64,000 bases of DNA from Polaribacter porphyrae (GTDB taxonomy: Bacteria; Bacteroidota; Bacteroidia; Flavobacteriales; Flavobacteriaceae): the NCBI RefSeq assembly GCF_002954685.1, contig NZ_MSCN01000001.1:3222961-3286960 (forward strand), given 5' to 3'. Position numbers and translations under genes: made by a program. Under the pieces are notes generated by a model. It worked only from the letters and a program-made list of their open reading frames with translations, had not been told where the DNA came from and ran no database searches. Shown here piece by piece: positions 15,705-24,373 of this stretch (its first letter is position 1; each line of letters begins with the position of its first letter).

Positions 15705-16826
15705 ATGAAATTTAACATTGCTGTTATTCCTGGAGATGGAATTGGTCCTGAAGTAGTAGAACAAGCTAAAAAAGCATTAGATGCTGTTGCAGAAGCTTAT
15801 GACCATATTTTTCTTTATAAAGAAGCTCAATTAGGAGCATCTGCAATGAGTATAGATGGGAACCCTTTACCAAAAAAAACTATTGAAATTTGTAAAAATG
15901 CTGATGCTATTTTATTCGGTGCTGTTGGTAATGCCAAATATGATAATGATCCTAGTGCTAAAGTAAGACCAGAACAAGGTTTGTTAAAATTAAGACAAGA
16001 ACTTGACTTATTTTGCAAAATTAAACCAGTAAAAGCCTATGATAATTTAATCTATAATTCACCTTTAAAAAGAGAAGTTATAAAAGGTACAGATTTTATC
16101 ATTTTTAGAGAATTAACAGGCGGAATTTATTTTGGAGAAAAAAAAATAAGCGATGATGAAAAATCTGCCTATGATGCAAGTGTATACACTGTTGATGAAA
16201 TTTCTAGAGTAACACATTTGGCTTTTAAAGCAGCAAAAAATAGAAAAAAGAAAGTTACTTTAGTTGATAAGGCTAATGTTTTGGAAACTTCTCGTTTATG
16301 GAGGAGAACAGTTATAGAAATTGCTAAAGAGTATAGTGATGTAGAAGTAGAGTTTATGTTTGTAGATAACGCTGCAATGAAACTAATTTTAGATCCTAAA
16401 CAGTTTGATGTTATTCTCACAGAAAATCTATTTGGAGATATTATTTCTGATGAAGCAAGTGTCATTTCAGGCTCAATAGGTTTGTTAGCTTCTTCATCAA
16501 TAGGTAAAAATAATGCACTTTTTGAACCTATTCATGGTTCATATCCTCTAGCAAAAGGTAAAAATATAGCAAACCCTCTAGCTTCAATTTTATCTGCAGC
16601 AATGTTATTAGAACACCTTGGTTTAGAAGAAGAAGCAGATGCTATTGAAAGAGCTGTAGAAAAATCTATAGCATTAGGCATTACAACAAAAGACATTAAA
16701 CGTAAAACTCAAAAATCTACCACAACCTCAAAAGTGGGTGATTTTATAGCAGATTATATTACAAATCAAGATGATAGTAATATGAATTTCAAGAATATTC
16801 ACATGGGTCAGAGTACTATTATTTAA
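15705..16826 (+). CDS. leuB: 3-isopropylmalate dehydrogenase
   Basis: A 373-residue NAD-dependent decarboxylating dehydrogenase of the isocitrate/isopropylmalate family. It shows IAVIPGDGIGPEVVEQ (residues 5-20), RPEQGLLKLRQELDLFCKIKPVK (about 88-110), the metal and substrate lysine region LVDKANVLETSRLWR (about 187-201), ENLFGDIISDEASVISGSIGLL (about 241-262) and FEPIHGSYPLAKGKNIANPLA (about 273-293), which binds the nucleotide. It converts 3-isopropylmalate to 2-oxoisocaproate. It is 12 bases downstream of leuA and likely co-transcribed. The C terminus has a slightly long, polar tail. Confidence 0.96.
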   Translation: MKFNIAVIPGDGIGPEVVEQAKKALDAVAEAYDHIFLYKEAQLGASAMSIDGNPLPKKTIEICKNADAILFGAVGNAKYDNDPSAKVRPEQGLLKLRQELDLFCKIKPVKAYDNLIYNSPLKREVIKGTDFIIFRELTGGIYFGEKKISDDEKSAYDASVYTVDEISRVTHLAFKAAKNRKKKVTLVDKANVLETSRLWRRTVIEIAKEYSDVEVEFMFVDNAAMKLILDPKQFDVILTENLFGDIISDEASVISGSIGLLASSSIGKNNALFEPIHGSYPLAKGKNIANPLASILSAAMLLEHLGLEEEADAIERAVEKSIALGITTKDIKRKTQKSTTTSKVGDFIADYITNQDDSNMNFKNIHMGQSTII

Positions 16827-16859
16827 AAAGATAAATTTTCATTAGGATAAATAAATCTT

Positions 16860-16877
16860 TTTTCAAATATTTGAAAA
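16860..16877. repeat. perfect 18-base palindrome before the ilv leader
   Basis: TTTTCAAATATTTGAAAA at 16860-16877 reads the same on both strands and ends 4 bases before the leader-peptide ATG. It could be a weak terminator for leuAB or an operator; neither can be decided from sequence. Confidence 0.45.
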
Positions 16878-16881
16878 GAAT

Positions 16882-16944
16882 ATGAAAAAACAAATATCAA
16901 ATATCATTTCAATTATTATTGTCATCGTAATTATAACGAGTTGA
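16882..16944 (+). CDS. ilvL: isoleucine-rich leader peptide before ilvD
   Basis: A 20-residue frame, ATG at 16882 and TGA at 16942-16944, reading MKKQISN followed by IISIIIVIVIITS. Nine residues are Ile and two are Val, with ten of the eleven positions from residue 8 to 18 being Ile or Val. The ATG is preceded by a purine-rich AAAAGAA. A run of end-product codons directly in front of a terminator hairpin and an ilv operon is the hallmark of ribosome-mediated attenuation: slow translation when charged tRNA-Ile or tRNA-Val is scarce lets transcription continue. It contains no Leu codon, so it would not respond to leucine. Confidence 0.82.
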   Translation: MKKQISNIISIIIVIVIITS

Positions 16945-16946
16945 TA

Positions 16947-17008
16947 AAGAAGTGATATTTATACATAAAATTTAAATTGAACCTTCTTGTAAAATAGAAG
17001 GTTTTTTT
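16947..17008 (+). promoter_or_regulatory. attenuator of the ilv operon (antiterminator and terminator)
   Basis: The terminator pairs AACCTTCT (16980-16987) with AGAAGGTT (16996-17003) around an 8-base loop and ends in a T-run (17002-17008). The segment AAGAAG at 16947-16952, starting two bases after the leader stop, is complementary to CTTCTT at 16983-16988 in the terminator's left arm. A ribosome that reaches the stop would cover AAGAAG and allow the terminator to form; one stalled in the Ile/Val run would leave it free to block the terminator. The layout fits classic attenuation; folding energies were not computed. Confidence 0.72.
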
Positions 17009-17178
17009 ATTGCATTTATTTTAAGTATTGAATATCATAATAGAAAAAGGTTAAATATCTAAAAAACAAATAATTAAATGTTTTTTTTATGACTTGAAAT
17101 TAAAAAGAGACATTGAGTTTTATGCAATAAAAATAAAGAAACCTGTTAGTTTTGTTAATAAAAAGTAGAAAACAGTAG
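17009..17178 (+). other. leader between the ilv attenuator and ilvD
   Basis: About 170 bases of A/T-rich sequence with no open frame and no full -33/-7 promoter pair that I can see. It would be the untranslated part of the ilvD mRNA after the attenuator. Confidence 0.4.
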
Positions 17179-18855
17179 ATGAAATTAAATAAACACAGCC
17201 AAAGATTAACACAAGATGAGTCTCAACCAGCTTCACAAGCAATGTTGTATGCAGTTGGTTTTTCTGATGAAGATATGCAAAAAGCGCAAATAGGAATTGC
17301 AAGTACTGGTTATGATGGTAATCCATGTAATATGCACTTAAATAGATTGAAAGATGAGGTCAAAGTCGAGTGTAAAATTGCTGATATGGTTGGTTTAGGA
17401 TTTAATACTATTGGAGTTTCTGATGGGATTTCTATGGGTACTTCTGGTATGAACTACTCTTTAGTTTCAAGAGATATTATTGCAGACTCAATTGAAACTG
17501 TGATGAATGCTCAAAGTTATGATGGATTAATTGCAATTGTTGGTTGTGATAAAAATATGCCAGGAGCAGTAATATCTATGCTACGTTTAAATCGTCCATC
17601 AATAATGATGTATGGGGGTACAATTGCATCAGGAAATTACAAAGGAAGAAAATTAAATATTGTGTCTGCTTTTGAAGCTTTAGGTCAAAAAGTAGCTGGT
17701 GAAATAGAAGAAGATGAATATCGAGAAATTATAAAAAGAGCCATTCCAGGAGCTGGTGCTTGTGGAGGTATGTATACAGCAAATACAATGGCATCAGCAA
17801 TAGAATGTATGGGGTTTGCATTACCTTACAATTCATCTATTCCTGCTGAAAATCCTAATAAATTATCAGAGTCAGAAAGACATGCTAGAGCTATTAAAAA
17901 TCTTTTAGAAAAAGATTTAAAACCTTTAGATATTATTTCTAAAAAATCAATCGAAAATGCAATTGCTCTAGTAAATGCATTAGGAGGTTCTACAAATGCT
18001 GTATTACACTTTTTAGCAATTGCACATGCAGCAGATATTGATTTTACTCTAGAAGACTTCCAAAGAGTTTCAGACAGAACTCCTTTAATTGCAGATTTAA
18101 AGCCTTCAGGAAAATACTTGATGGAAGATGTTCATGGAGTAGGAGGAACACCAGCAATTATGAAATATTTATTAGATAATGGGTATTTGTATGGCGATTG
18201 TATGACTGTTACTGGTAAAACTTTAGCTGAAAATTTAGCTGATATAGAAGCTATGGAATTTGAAGAGCAGGATGTTGTTTTTCCAACTGATAAAGCATTA
18301 AAATCTTCAGGAAACTTACAAATCTTATATGGTAATCTTGCAGAAGAAGGTGCTGTAGCAAAAATTTCAGGAAATGAAGGTTTGTTGTTTGAGGGGAAAG
18401 CTGTGGTTTATGATGGTGAGCAAGCCGCAAATACAGGAATTTCTAATGGAGAAGTAGAAAAAGGAGATGTAGTCGTCATTAGATATGTAGGCCCAAAGGG
18501 AGGTCCAGGAATGCCAGAAATGTTAAAGCCAACTTCGTTGATTATGGGAGCAGGTTTAGGTAAATCAGTTGCATTAATTACTGATGGACGTTTTTCTGGA
18601 GGAACTCATGGTTTTGTGGTAGGGCATATTACACCAGAAGCACAATCAGGAGGCGCAATAGGATTGATTGAAACTGGAGATAAAATCAGAATTAGTGCAG
18701 AAGATAATTCTATTAATGTATTAATTTCTGAAGAAGAGTTGGCACAAAGAAGAGCGAAATGGGTAGCTCCAGAGCCAAAACATAAAAAGGGAATTTTATA
18801 TAAATATGCAAAATATGTAGCATCAGCATCTAAAGGATGTGTTACTGATTTGTAA
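17179..18855 (+). CDS. ilvD: dihydroxy-acid dehydratase
   Basis: A 558-residue iron-sulfur enzyme that dehydrates the dihydroxy acids of the Ile and Val pathways to the 2-oxo acids. Cluster cysteines are visible in [10 protein letters not shown] (about residues 49-58), [10 protein letters not shown] (about 120-129) and [15 protein letters not shown] (about 193-207), and the C-terminal half shows [19 protein letters not shown] and [21 protein letters not shown] motifs. The length is standard. It is the first structural gene after the Ile-rich attenuator and starts the ilvD-ilvB-ilvN-ilvC-ilvA run. Confidence 0.97.
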   Translation: MKLNKHSQRLTQDESQPASQAMLYAVGFSDEDMQKAQIGIASTGYDGNPCNMHLNRLKDEVKVECKIADMVGLGFNTIGVSDGISMGTSGMNYSLVSRDIIADSIETVMNAQSYDGLIAIVGCDKNMPGAVISMLRLNRPSIMMYGGTIASGNYKGRKLNIVSAFEALGQKVAGEIEEDEYREIIKRAIPGAGACGGMYTANTMASAIECMGFALPYNSSIPAENPNKLSESERHARAIKNLLEKDLKPLDIISKKSIENAIALVNALGGSTNAVLHFLAIAHAADIDFTLEDFQRVSDRTPLIADLKPSGKYLMEDVHGVGGTPAIMKYLLDNGYLYGDCMTVTGKTLAENLADIEAMEFEEQDVVFPTDKALKSSGNLQILYGNLAEEGAVAKISGNEGLLFEGKAVVYDGEQAANTGISNGEVEKGDVVVIRYVGPKGGPGMPEMLKPTSLIMGAGLGKSVALITDGRFSGGTHGFVVGHITPEAQSGGAIGLIETGDKIRISAEDNSINVLISEEELAQRRAKWVAPEPKHKKGILYKYAKYVASASKGCVTDL

Positions 18856-18856
18856 A

Positions 18857-18945
18857 AAATATAGATAAAGGAATAAAGAAGAAAAGAAAAGAGAGAGATT
18901 GTTAAGTCTTTGTTCTTGTGTCTTTTTTCTCTAATCTAAAAAGAA
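18857..18945 (+). repeat. purine/pyrimidine mirror segment between ilvD and ilvB
   Basis: A purine tract with AATAAAGAAGAAAAGAAAAG is followed by a pyrimidine tract with AAGTCTTTGTTCTTGTGTC and TTTTTTCTCT. The two parts are partly complementary and could form a long weak hairpin. The word AAGTCTTTGTTCTT returns in the gap before ilvC. Confidence 0.5.
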
Positions 18946-18950
18946 AAAAT

Positions 18951-20684
18951 ATGGAAACACAAACCATAAATCAAAAAGAAACAAAGGCTAAAAAAACAGA
19001 GCGTATTTCTGGTAGCGAAGCAATTGTAAGATGTTTAATTGAAGAAGGTGTAGATATTTTGTATGGATATCCAGGAGGAGCAATTATGCCAGTTTATGAC
19101 GAGTTATATAAATATCAAGATAAAATTCATCACGTATTAACAAGACACGAACAAGGTGCAACGCATTCTGCTCAAGGATATGCAAGAATTTCTGGTAAAG
19201 TAGGTGTGGCTATGGCTACTTCTGGACCAGGGGCAACCAACTTAATTACAGGTATTGCAGATGCACAAATAGATTCTACACCAATGGTGTGTATTACAGG
19301 TCAAGTACCTTCTCACTTATTGGGTTCAGATGCATTTCAAGAAACAGATATTGTTGGTATTTCTACACCAGTTACCAAATGGAATTGCCAAGTAACAAAG
19401 GCATCACAAATTCCTGAAGCAATTGCAAAAGCATTTTACATTGCTAAAAGTGGTAGACCAGGGCCTGTTTTAGTTGATATTACTAAAGATGCTCAGTTTG
19501 ATGAGTTCGATTTTTCTTATGAAAAATGCACACAAGTAAGAAGCTACAATCCTGTTCCAGCAACTGATATTGCCAAAGTTGAGGAAGCAGCAAAATTGAT
19601 TAATGCCGCTAAAAAGCCATTAATTGTTTGGGGACAAGGTGTTATTTTAAGTGAAGCAGAAGAGCAGTTGAAAGCTGTTATAGAAAAAGCAGGAATCCCA
19701 GCTGCATGGACTATTTTAGGTGCTTCTGCTATTCCTACTTCACATCCTTTAAATGTAGGTATGGTAGGTATGCACGGAAATTATGCTCCAAATATTTTAA
19801 CAAACGACTGTGATGTTTTAATTGCTATTGGTATGCGTTTTGACGATCGCGTAACAGGGAGTTTAAATACTTATGCAAAACAAGCAAAAGTAATTCACTT
19901 TGAAATAGATCCTGCAGAGGTTGATAAAAACGTAAAAACAGATGTAGCTGTTTTAGGTGATGCCAAAACAAGTTTAGACTTATTATTGCCATTATTGAAT
20001 GATAATTCTCATGCAGATTGGCATCAAAAGTTCAAAGACCTATATCAAATTGAATACGACAAAGTTATCAAGAATGATATTCATCCAACCAAAGAAGGTT
20101 TAACAATGGGTGAAGTTTTGAAAGAAATCAATATTCAAAGTAAAGGTGAAGCAGCAATTGTAACTGATGTTGGGCAACACCAAATGGTAGCTTGTAGATA
20201 TGCAGATTTTAATGTCTCTAAAAGTAATATTACTTCAGGTGGATTAGGAACAATGGGCTTTGGTCTGCCAGCAGCAATTGGTGCAAAAATGGCAGCTCCA
20301 GAGCGTGAAGTAGTTTCTATTTCTGGTGATGGTGGTTACCAAATGACAATTCAGGAATTAGGTACAATTTTTCAGCAAAAAGCAGCTGTAAAAGTAGTGG
20401 TTTTAAACAACGATTTTTTAGGAATGGTTCGTCAATGGCAACAGTTGTTTTTTGACAAACGTTATGCATCAACAGAAATGGTAAATCCTAATTTTGTAGC
20501 AATAGCAGAAGGGTATTATATAAAAGCCAAAAAAGTTACAAAACGAGAAGAATTAGCACCAGCTGTAAAAGAAATGATGGAAAGTAAAGAGGCTTATTTC
20601 TTGGAAGTTTGCGTAGAAAAAGAAGACAATGTTTTCCCAATGATTCCTTCAGGAGCAAGCGTTTCAGATATACGTTTAGAATAA
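18951..20684 (+). CDS. ilvB: acetolactate synthase, large (catalytic) subunit
   Basis: A 577-residue ThDP enzyme making acetolactate and acetohydroxybutyrate. I take ATG at 18951 as the start: the frame opens earlier at GTG 18918, but that stretch is part of a pyrimidine-rich repeat. The N-terminal domain has YGYPGGAIMPVYDELYKY and TRHEQGATHSAQGYARISGKVG with the catalytic Glu; the middle has the FAD-binding region; the C-terminal has ISGDGGYQMTIQELGTIFQQKAAVKVVVLNN, the ThDP/Mg motif. It works with IlvN encoded downstream. Confidence 0.97.
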   Translation: METQTINQKETKAKKTERISGSEAIVRCLIEEGVDILYGYPGGAIMPVYDELYKYQDKIHHVLTRHEQGATHSAQGYARISGKVGVAMATSGPGATNLITGIADAQIDSTPMVCITGQVPSHLLGSDAFQETDIVGISTPVTKWNCQVTKASQIPEAIAKAFYIAKSGRPGPVLVDITKDAQFDEFDFSYEKCTQVRSYNPVPATDIAKVEEAAKLINAAKKPLIVWGQGVILSEAEEQLKAVIEKAGIPAAWTILGASAIPTSHPLNVGMVGMHGNYAPNILTNDCDVLIAIGMRFDDRVTGSLNTYAKQAKVIHFEIDPAEVDKNVKTDVAVLGDAKTSLDLLLPLLNDNSHADWHQKFKDLYQIEYDKVIKNDIHPTKEGLTMGEVLKEINIQSKGEAAIVTDVGQHQMVACRYADFNVSKSNITSGGLGTMGFGLPAAIGAKMAAPEREVVSISGDGGYQMTIQELGTIFQQKAAVKVVVLNNDFLGMVRQWQQLFFDKRYASTEMVNPNFVAIAEGYYIKAKKVTKREELAPAVKEMMESKEAYFLEVCVEKEDNVFPMIPSGASVSDIRLE

Positions 20685-20723
20685 AGAATAAAGAATAAAG
20701 AATAAAGAACAAAGATTAAAGAG
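20682..20723 (+). repeat. 7-base tandem repeat (TAAAGAA) between ilvB and ilvN
   Basis: Starting in the ilvB stop codon, TAAAGAA is repeated four times exactly (20682-20709) and twice with changes (20710-20723). It is followed by ACTTTAAAACTTTAAACTTT words up to the ilvN start. Tandem repeats of this size can vary in number between strains and would change the spacing between the two subunit genes. Confidence 0.7.
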
Positions 20724-20772
20724 TTGAGTGAGAACTTTAAAACTTTAAACTTTAAACCTTGAACTTACGAGT

Positions 20773-21306
20773 ATGAGTGCAGAAGAAAAACAATTGTATT
20801 CAGTATCAATTTATACTGAAAATAATATTGGATTGTTGAATAGAATTTCAGCAATTTTCCAAAGAAGACATATCAATATAGAGAGTTTAAATACTTCACC
20901 TTCAGAAATTGAAGGCGTTTCTAAATTTACCATTGTCGTAAATATGAATGAAGTAAACATCAAAAAAATTATTGGTCAGATAGAAAAACAAGTAGAGGTA
21001 ATTAAAGCATATTATCACAGTTTAGATGATATTATTTATCAAATTGCTGGCTTGTTTAAAATTAAATCAGAATTATTATTTGAAGAACGTCAAATTCAGA
21101 ACATCATTAAAGAAAGCAATGCTAGAATTGTAACCGTTAACAAAGAATTCTTTGTTCTTGAAAAATCTGGTAAAAAAGAAGAAATTGTAGCATTGTATAA
21201 TAAATTAAGTCCATTTGGAATTATGCAGTACACACGTTCTGGCTTAATTGCAGTTACTAAAGAAGAGATGAAAATATCATCATTATTACAAACATACAAC
21301 AACTAA
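20773..21306 (+). CDS. ilvN: acetolactate synthase, small (regulatory) subunit
   Basis: A 177-residue protein with an N-terminal ACT domain: YSVSIYTENNIGLLNRISAIFQRRHINIESLNTSPSE (about residues 8-44), followed by VSKFTIVVNMNEVNIKKIIGQIEKQVEVIKAYYH. The second half is the ALS small-subunit C-terminal domain (ELLFEERQIQNIIKESNARIVTVNKEFFVLEKSGKKEEI). It binds IlvB, raises its activity and confers valine or isoleucine feedback in related enzymes. It begins 88 bases after ilvB. Confidence 0.95.
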   Translation: MSAEEKQLYSVSIYTENNIGLLNRISAIFQRRHINIESLNTSPSEIEGVSKFTIVVNMNEVNIKKIIGQIEKQVEVIKAYYHSLDDIIYQIAGLFKIKSELLFEERQIQNIIKESNARIVTVNKEFFVLEKSGKKEEIVALYNKLSPFGIMQYTRSGLIAVTKEEMKISSLLQTYNN

Positions 21307-21328
21307 AAAAAATGTAAGAAAAGAGAAA

Positions 21329-21408
21329 ATAGAATTCAGAATAAAGATTTTTTTAAGTCTTTGTTCTTTTCTTTTTGTTCTTTTCTCTCGTTAAAAATTA
21401 AAACAAAA
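21329..21408 (+). repeat. hairpin-forming repeat before ilvC
   Basis: AGAATAAAGA and TCTTTGTTCT, separated by a T-rich loop, can pair over ten positions with one G-U. A longer pyrimidine stretch (TTTCTTTTTGTTCTTTTCTC) follows and can pair weakly with the purine stretch before it. It shares AAGTCTTTGTTCTT with the gap before ilvB. Confidence 0.5.
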
Positions 21409-21411
21409 AAA

Positions 21412-22887
21412 ATGTCAAATTATTTTAACACATTAACATTAAGACAAAAATTAGAGCAATTAGGACAATGTCGTTTTATGGATGCTTCAGAATTTGAAGA
21501 CGGAGTAAACGCTTTAAAAGGAAAGAAAATTGTTATTGTGGGCTGTGGAGCACAAGGTTTAAATCAAGGTTTAAATATGAGAGATTCTGGTTTAGATATT
21601 TCTTATACTTTAAGACAAGCAGCAATAGATCAAAAAAGACAATCATACATCAATGCAACTTCTAACGATTTTGCAGTAGGTACTTATGAAGAAATGTTAC
21701 CAACTGCAGATTTGATAATTAATTTAACACCAGATAAACAACACACAAATGTTGTGAATGCTGTGATGCCATTGATGAAAAAAGGAGCAACTTTATCTTA
21801 TTCTCACGGTTTTAATATTGTTGAAGAAGGAATGCAAATTAGAAAAGATTTAACTGTAATTATGGTGGCACCAAAATCGCCAGGATCTGAAGTTCGTGAA
21901 GAATTTAAAAGAGGTTTTGGAGTACCAACATTAACAGCTGTTCATCCAGAAAACGATCCAGAAGGAAAAGGTTGGGCACAAGCAAAAGCATACGCTGTTG
22001 CAACAGGAGGTCATACAGCAGGAGTTTTAGAATCTTCTTTTGTGGCAGAAGTAAAGTCAGATTTAATGGGAGAGCAAACTATTTTATGTGGTTTGTTACA
22101 AACTGGTGCAATTTTATCTTTTGATAAAATGGTTGCAGAAGGTATAGACGCTGGTTATGCAGCAAAATTAATTCAATATGGTTGGGAAACGACTACTGAA
22201 GCTTTAAAACACGGAGGAATCACGAATATGATGGACAGATTGTCTAATCCTGCAAAAGTGGAAGCATTTCGATTATCAGAAGAGTTAAAAGACATTATGC
22301 GTCCATTATTTCAAAAACATATGGATGATATTATGACTGGTCATTTCTCTAAAACGATGATGGAAGATTGGGAAAATGACGATATAAACCTATTAACATG
22401 GCGAGCTGCAACTGGTGAAACTGCTTTCGAAAAACAAGAAATAACTTCGGATGAAATTCCAGAACAAGAATATTTTGATCACGGAACTTTATTAGTTGCT
22501 TTTGTAAGAGCAGGAGTAGAATTGGCTTTTGAAGCAATGACAGAATCTGGAATTATAGATGCATCTGCTTATTACGAATCTTTACACGAAACACCATTAA
22601 TTGCAAACACAATTGCAAGAATGAAGTTGGCAGAAATGAATCGTGTAATTTCTGATACAGCTGAATATGGTTGTTATTTATTCGATCACGCTTGTAAGCC
22701 GTTATTAACGGATTTTATGAAAACCATTTCTACAAACGTAATTGGTAAACCATTTAGTTCAGAAAATGGAGTTGATAACCAAGAATTGATTAGAATTAAC
22801 AAGATTATTAGAAATCATCCTGTGGAAATTGTAGGAGAGCAATTAAGAGCCTCTATGACAGCAATGAAAGTTATAAAATCAGTATAA
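21412..22887 (+). CDS. ilvC: ketol-acid reductoisomerase, long (class II) form
   Basis: A 491-residue enzyme that isomerises and reduces acetolactate and acetohydroxybutyrate with NADPH. ATG at 21412 is chosen; the frame extends upstream to TTG 21361 only through a pyrimidine-rich repeat. The start [26 protein letters not shown] and [30 protein letters not shown] (nucleotide binding, about residues 36-65) are as in the E. coli enzyme. The C-terminal half is a duplicated knotted domain, which gives the class II length. A strong terminator follows, but ilvA begins 73 bases later. Confidence 0.96.
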   Translation: MSNYFNTLTLRQKLEQLGQCRFMDASEFEDGVNALKGKKIVIVGCGAQGLNQGLNMRDSGLDISYTLRQAAIDQKRQSYINATSNDFAVGTYEEMLPTADLIINLTPDKQHTNVVNAVMPLMKKGATLSYSHGFNIVEEGMQIRKDLTVIMVAPKSPGSEVREEFKRGFGVPTLTAVHPENDPEGKGWAQAKAYAVATGGHTAGVLESSFVAEVKSDLMGEQTILCGLLQTGAILSFDKMVAEGIDAGYAAKLIQYGWETTTEALKHGGITNMMDRLSNPAKVEAFRLSEELKDIMRPLFQKHMDDIMTGHFSKTMMEDWENDDINLLTWRAATGETAFEKQEITSDEIPEQEYFDHGTLLVAFVRAGVELAFEAMTESGIIDASAYYESLHETPLIANTIARMKLAEMNRVISDTAEYGCYLFDHACKPLLTDFMKTISTNVIGKPFSSENGVDNQELIRINKIIRNHPVEIVGEQLRASMTAMKVIKSV

Positions 22888-22910
22888 ATATCCCCCAATT
22901 TTTTAACAAA

Positions 22911-22949
22911 AAACCTGTCAGATTTAAGAGTTTGACAGGTTTCTTTTTT
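22911..22949 (+). terminator. intrinsic terminator after ilvC
   Basis: AAACCTGTCA (22911-22920) pairs perfectly with TGACAGGTTT (22933-22942) around a 12-base loop and is followed by CTTTTTT. It should end or reduce transcription between ilvC and ilvA. Confidence 0.85.
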
Positions 22950-22960
22950 ACATTTGAACG

Positions 22961-24223
22961 ATGCCTACAAACCCAATCTATTTTCCAAATTTAGAGAACG
23001 TAAAAGAAGCTGCCAAGAATTTAAAAGAAGTAGTTTCTAAAACACCTTTGAGTAAAAACAGGAATCTTTCTAAACAGTTTAATGCTAATATTTTCTTTAA
23101 AAGAGAAGATTTACAAGTGGTACGTTCTTATAAAATTAGAGGTGCTTATAATAAAATGTCTTCTCTGAATGCTGATGAAAAACAACGAGGAATTGTTTGT
23201 GCAAGTGCAGGAAATCACGCACAAGGTGTTGCTTTATCTTGTAAATTATTGCAGATAAAAGGAACGATTTTTATGCCATCTCCAACTCCAAATCAAAAGA
23301 TTGAACAAGTAAAAATGTTTGGAGAAGAGTTTATTGAAATTGTTATTGAAGGCGATACTTTTGATGACGCTTTTAATGCTGCAAAACAAGAATGTGATAC
23401 AAAAACCAAAACTTTTATTCATCCTTTTGATGATAAAAAAGTTATTGAAGGACAAGCTACAGTTGGTTTAGAGATTCTAGAACAAGCATTAGAAAAAATT
23501 GATTACGTTTTCGTGCCAATAGGAGGTGGAGGAATATCAGCTGGTTTGTCATCCGTTTTTAAATATCTATCACCAGAAACAAAAATTATTGGTGTTGAAC
23601 CAGAAGGAGCTCCATCAATGTTAACATCCATTAATAATAAAAAAAATACAGCTTTAGTTAAAATTGATCCTTTTGTAGATGGTGCAGCTGTAAAAAAAGT
23701 GGGCGATTTGAATTTTGAAATTTGTCAACAAAACTTACACAAAGTTATAACTGTTCCAGAAGGAAAAATTTGTCAGACTATTTTAGATTTATACAACAAA
23801 GATGCAATTGTGGTAGAACCTGCAGGTGCTTTAAGTATTGCTGCTTTAGACTTTTTTGCTGACGAAATCAAGGGTAAAAACATAGTTTGTATTGTAAGTG
23901 GAAGTAATAATGACATCACAAGAACAGCAGAAATTAAAGAAAGAGCGTTGTTATTTGCAAACTTGAAACATTATTTCATTGTAAAATTTCCACAAAGAGC
24001 TGGAGCTTTAAAAGAATTTGTAGCAGAGATTTTAGGGCCAAATGATGATATAACACATTTTGAGTACACCAAAAAAAGTAACAGAACAAATGGAGCTGCT
24101 GTTGTAGGTTTACAATTAAAATCATCTAAAGATTTAGTGCCTTTAATCCAAAGAATGAAAGAAAATAATTTCTTTGGCGACTATTTAAATGACAAGCCAG
24201 ATTTGTTTCAATTTTTGGTGTAG
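22961..24223 (+). CDS. ilvA: threonine ammonia-lyase (threonine deaminase)
   Basis: A 420-residue PLP enzyme that turns threonine into 2-oxobutyrate, the entry to isoleucine. Motifs are FFKREDLQVVRSYKIRGAYNKM (about residues 45-66, PLP lysine in SYKIRGA), CASAGNHAQGVALSC (about 81-95), the glycine loop VPIGGGGISAGLSSV (about 185-199) and EPAGALSIAAL (about 285-295). Only a short C-terminal ACT-like part (FIVKFPQRAGALKEFVAEILG, about 333-353) follows, as in the shorter family branch. The gene follows ilvC after a terminator of its own, so a separate promoter or read-through is needed. Confidence 0.94.
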   Translation: MPTNPIYFPNLENVKEAAKNLKEVVSKTPLSKNRNLSKQFNANIFFKREDLQVVRSYKIRGAYNKMSSLNADEKQRGIVCASAGNHAQGVALSCKLLQIKGTIFMPSPTPNQKIEQVKMFGEEFIEIVIEGDTFDDAFNAAKQECDTKTKTFIHPFDDKKVIEGQATVGLEILEQALEKIDYVFVPIGGGGISAGLSSVFKYLSPETKIIGVEPEGAPSMLTSINNKKNTALVKIDPFVDGAAVKKVGDLNFEICQQNLHKVITVPEGKICQTILDLYNKDAIVVEPAGALSIAALDFFADEIKGKNIVCIVSGSNNDITRTAEIKERALLFANLKHYFIVKFPQRAGALKEFVAEILGPNDDITHFEYTKKSNRTNGAAVVGLQLKSSKDLVPLIQRMKENNFFGDYLNDKPDLFQFLV

Positions 24224-24264
24224 AAATACACAAAATCCTTAATATATCCAATAATAGTAAATAT

Positions 24265-24284
24265 CGAAAAGCTTTTCGCTTTTT
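24265..24284 (+). terminator. possible terminator after ilvA
   Basis: The palindrome CGAAAAGCTTTTCG (24265-24278) is followed by CTTTTT. The stem is A/T-rich with a small loop, so this is a weak candidate. Confidence 0.4.
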
Positions 24285-24373
24285 AAGACAGCAAAGGATA
24301 GTTGTCATTATAAAATTAACTAAATTTGATTAAAATAATAATCTACTCAATTTATAGAGTAATTGTATAATTT

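Noticed and set aside
18918..18950. Upstream GTG start of ilvB
   Set aside because: The extension codes through a pyrimidine-rich repeat, and the family start fits ATG 18951.
20682..20723. CRISPR-like array
   Set aside because: The unit is only seven bases without spacers; no CRISPR repeats or cas genes are seen anywhere in the window.
21361..21411. Upstream TTG start of ilvC
   Set aside because: The Phe/Ser-rich extension comes from a pyrimidine tract; ATG 21412 gives the normal enzyme start.
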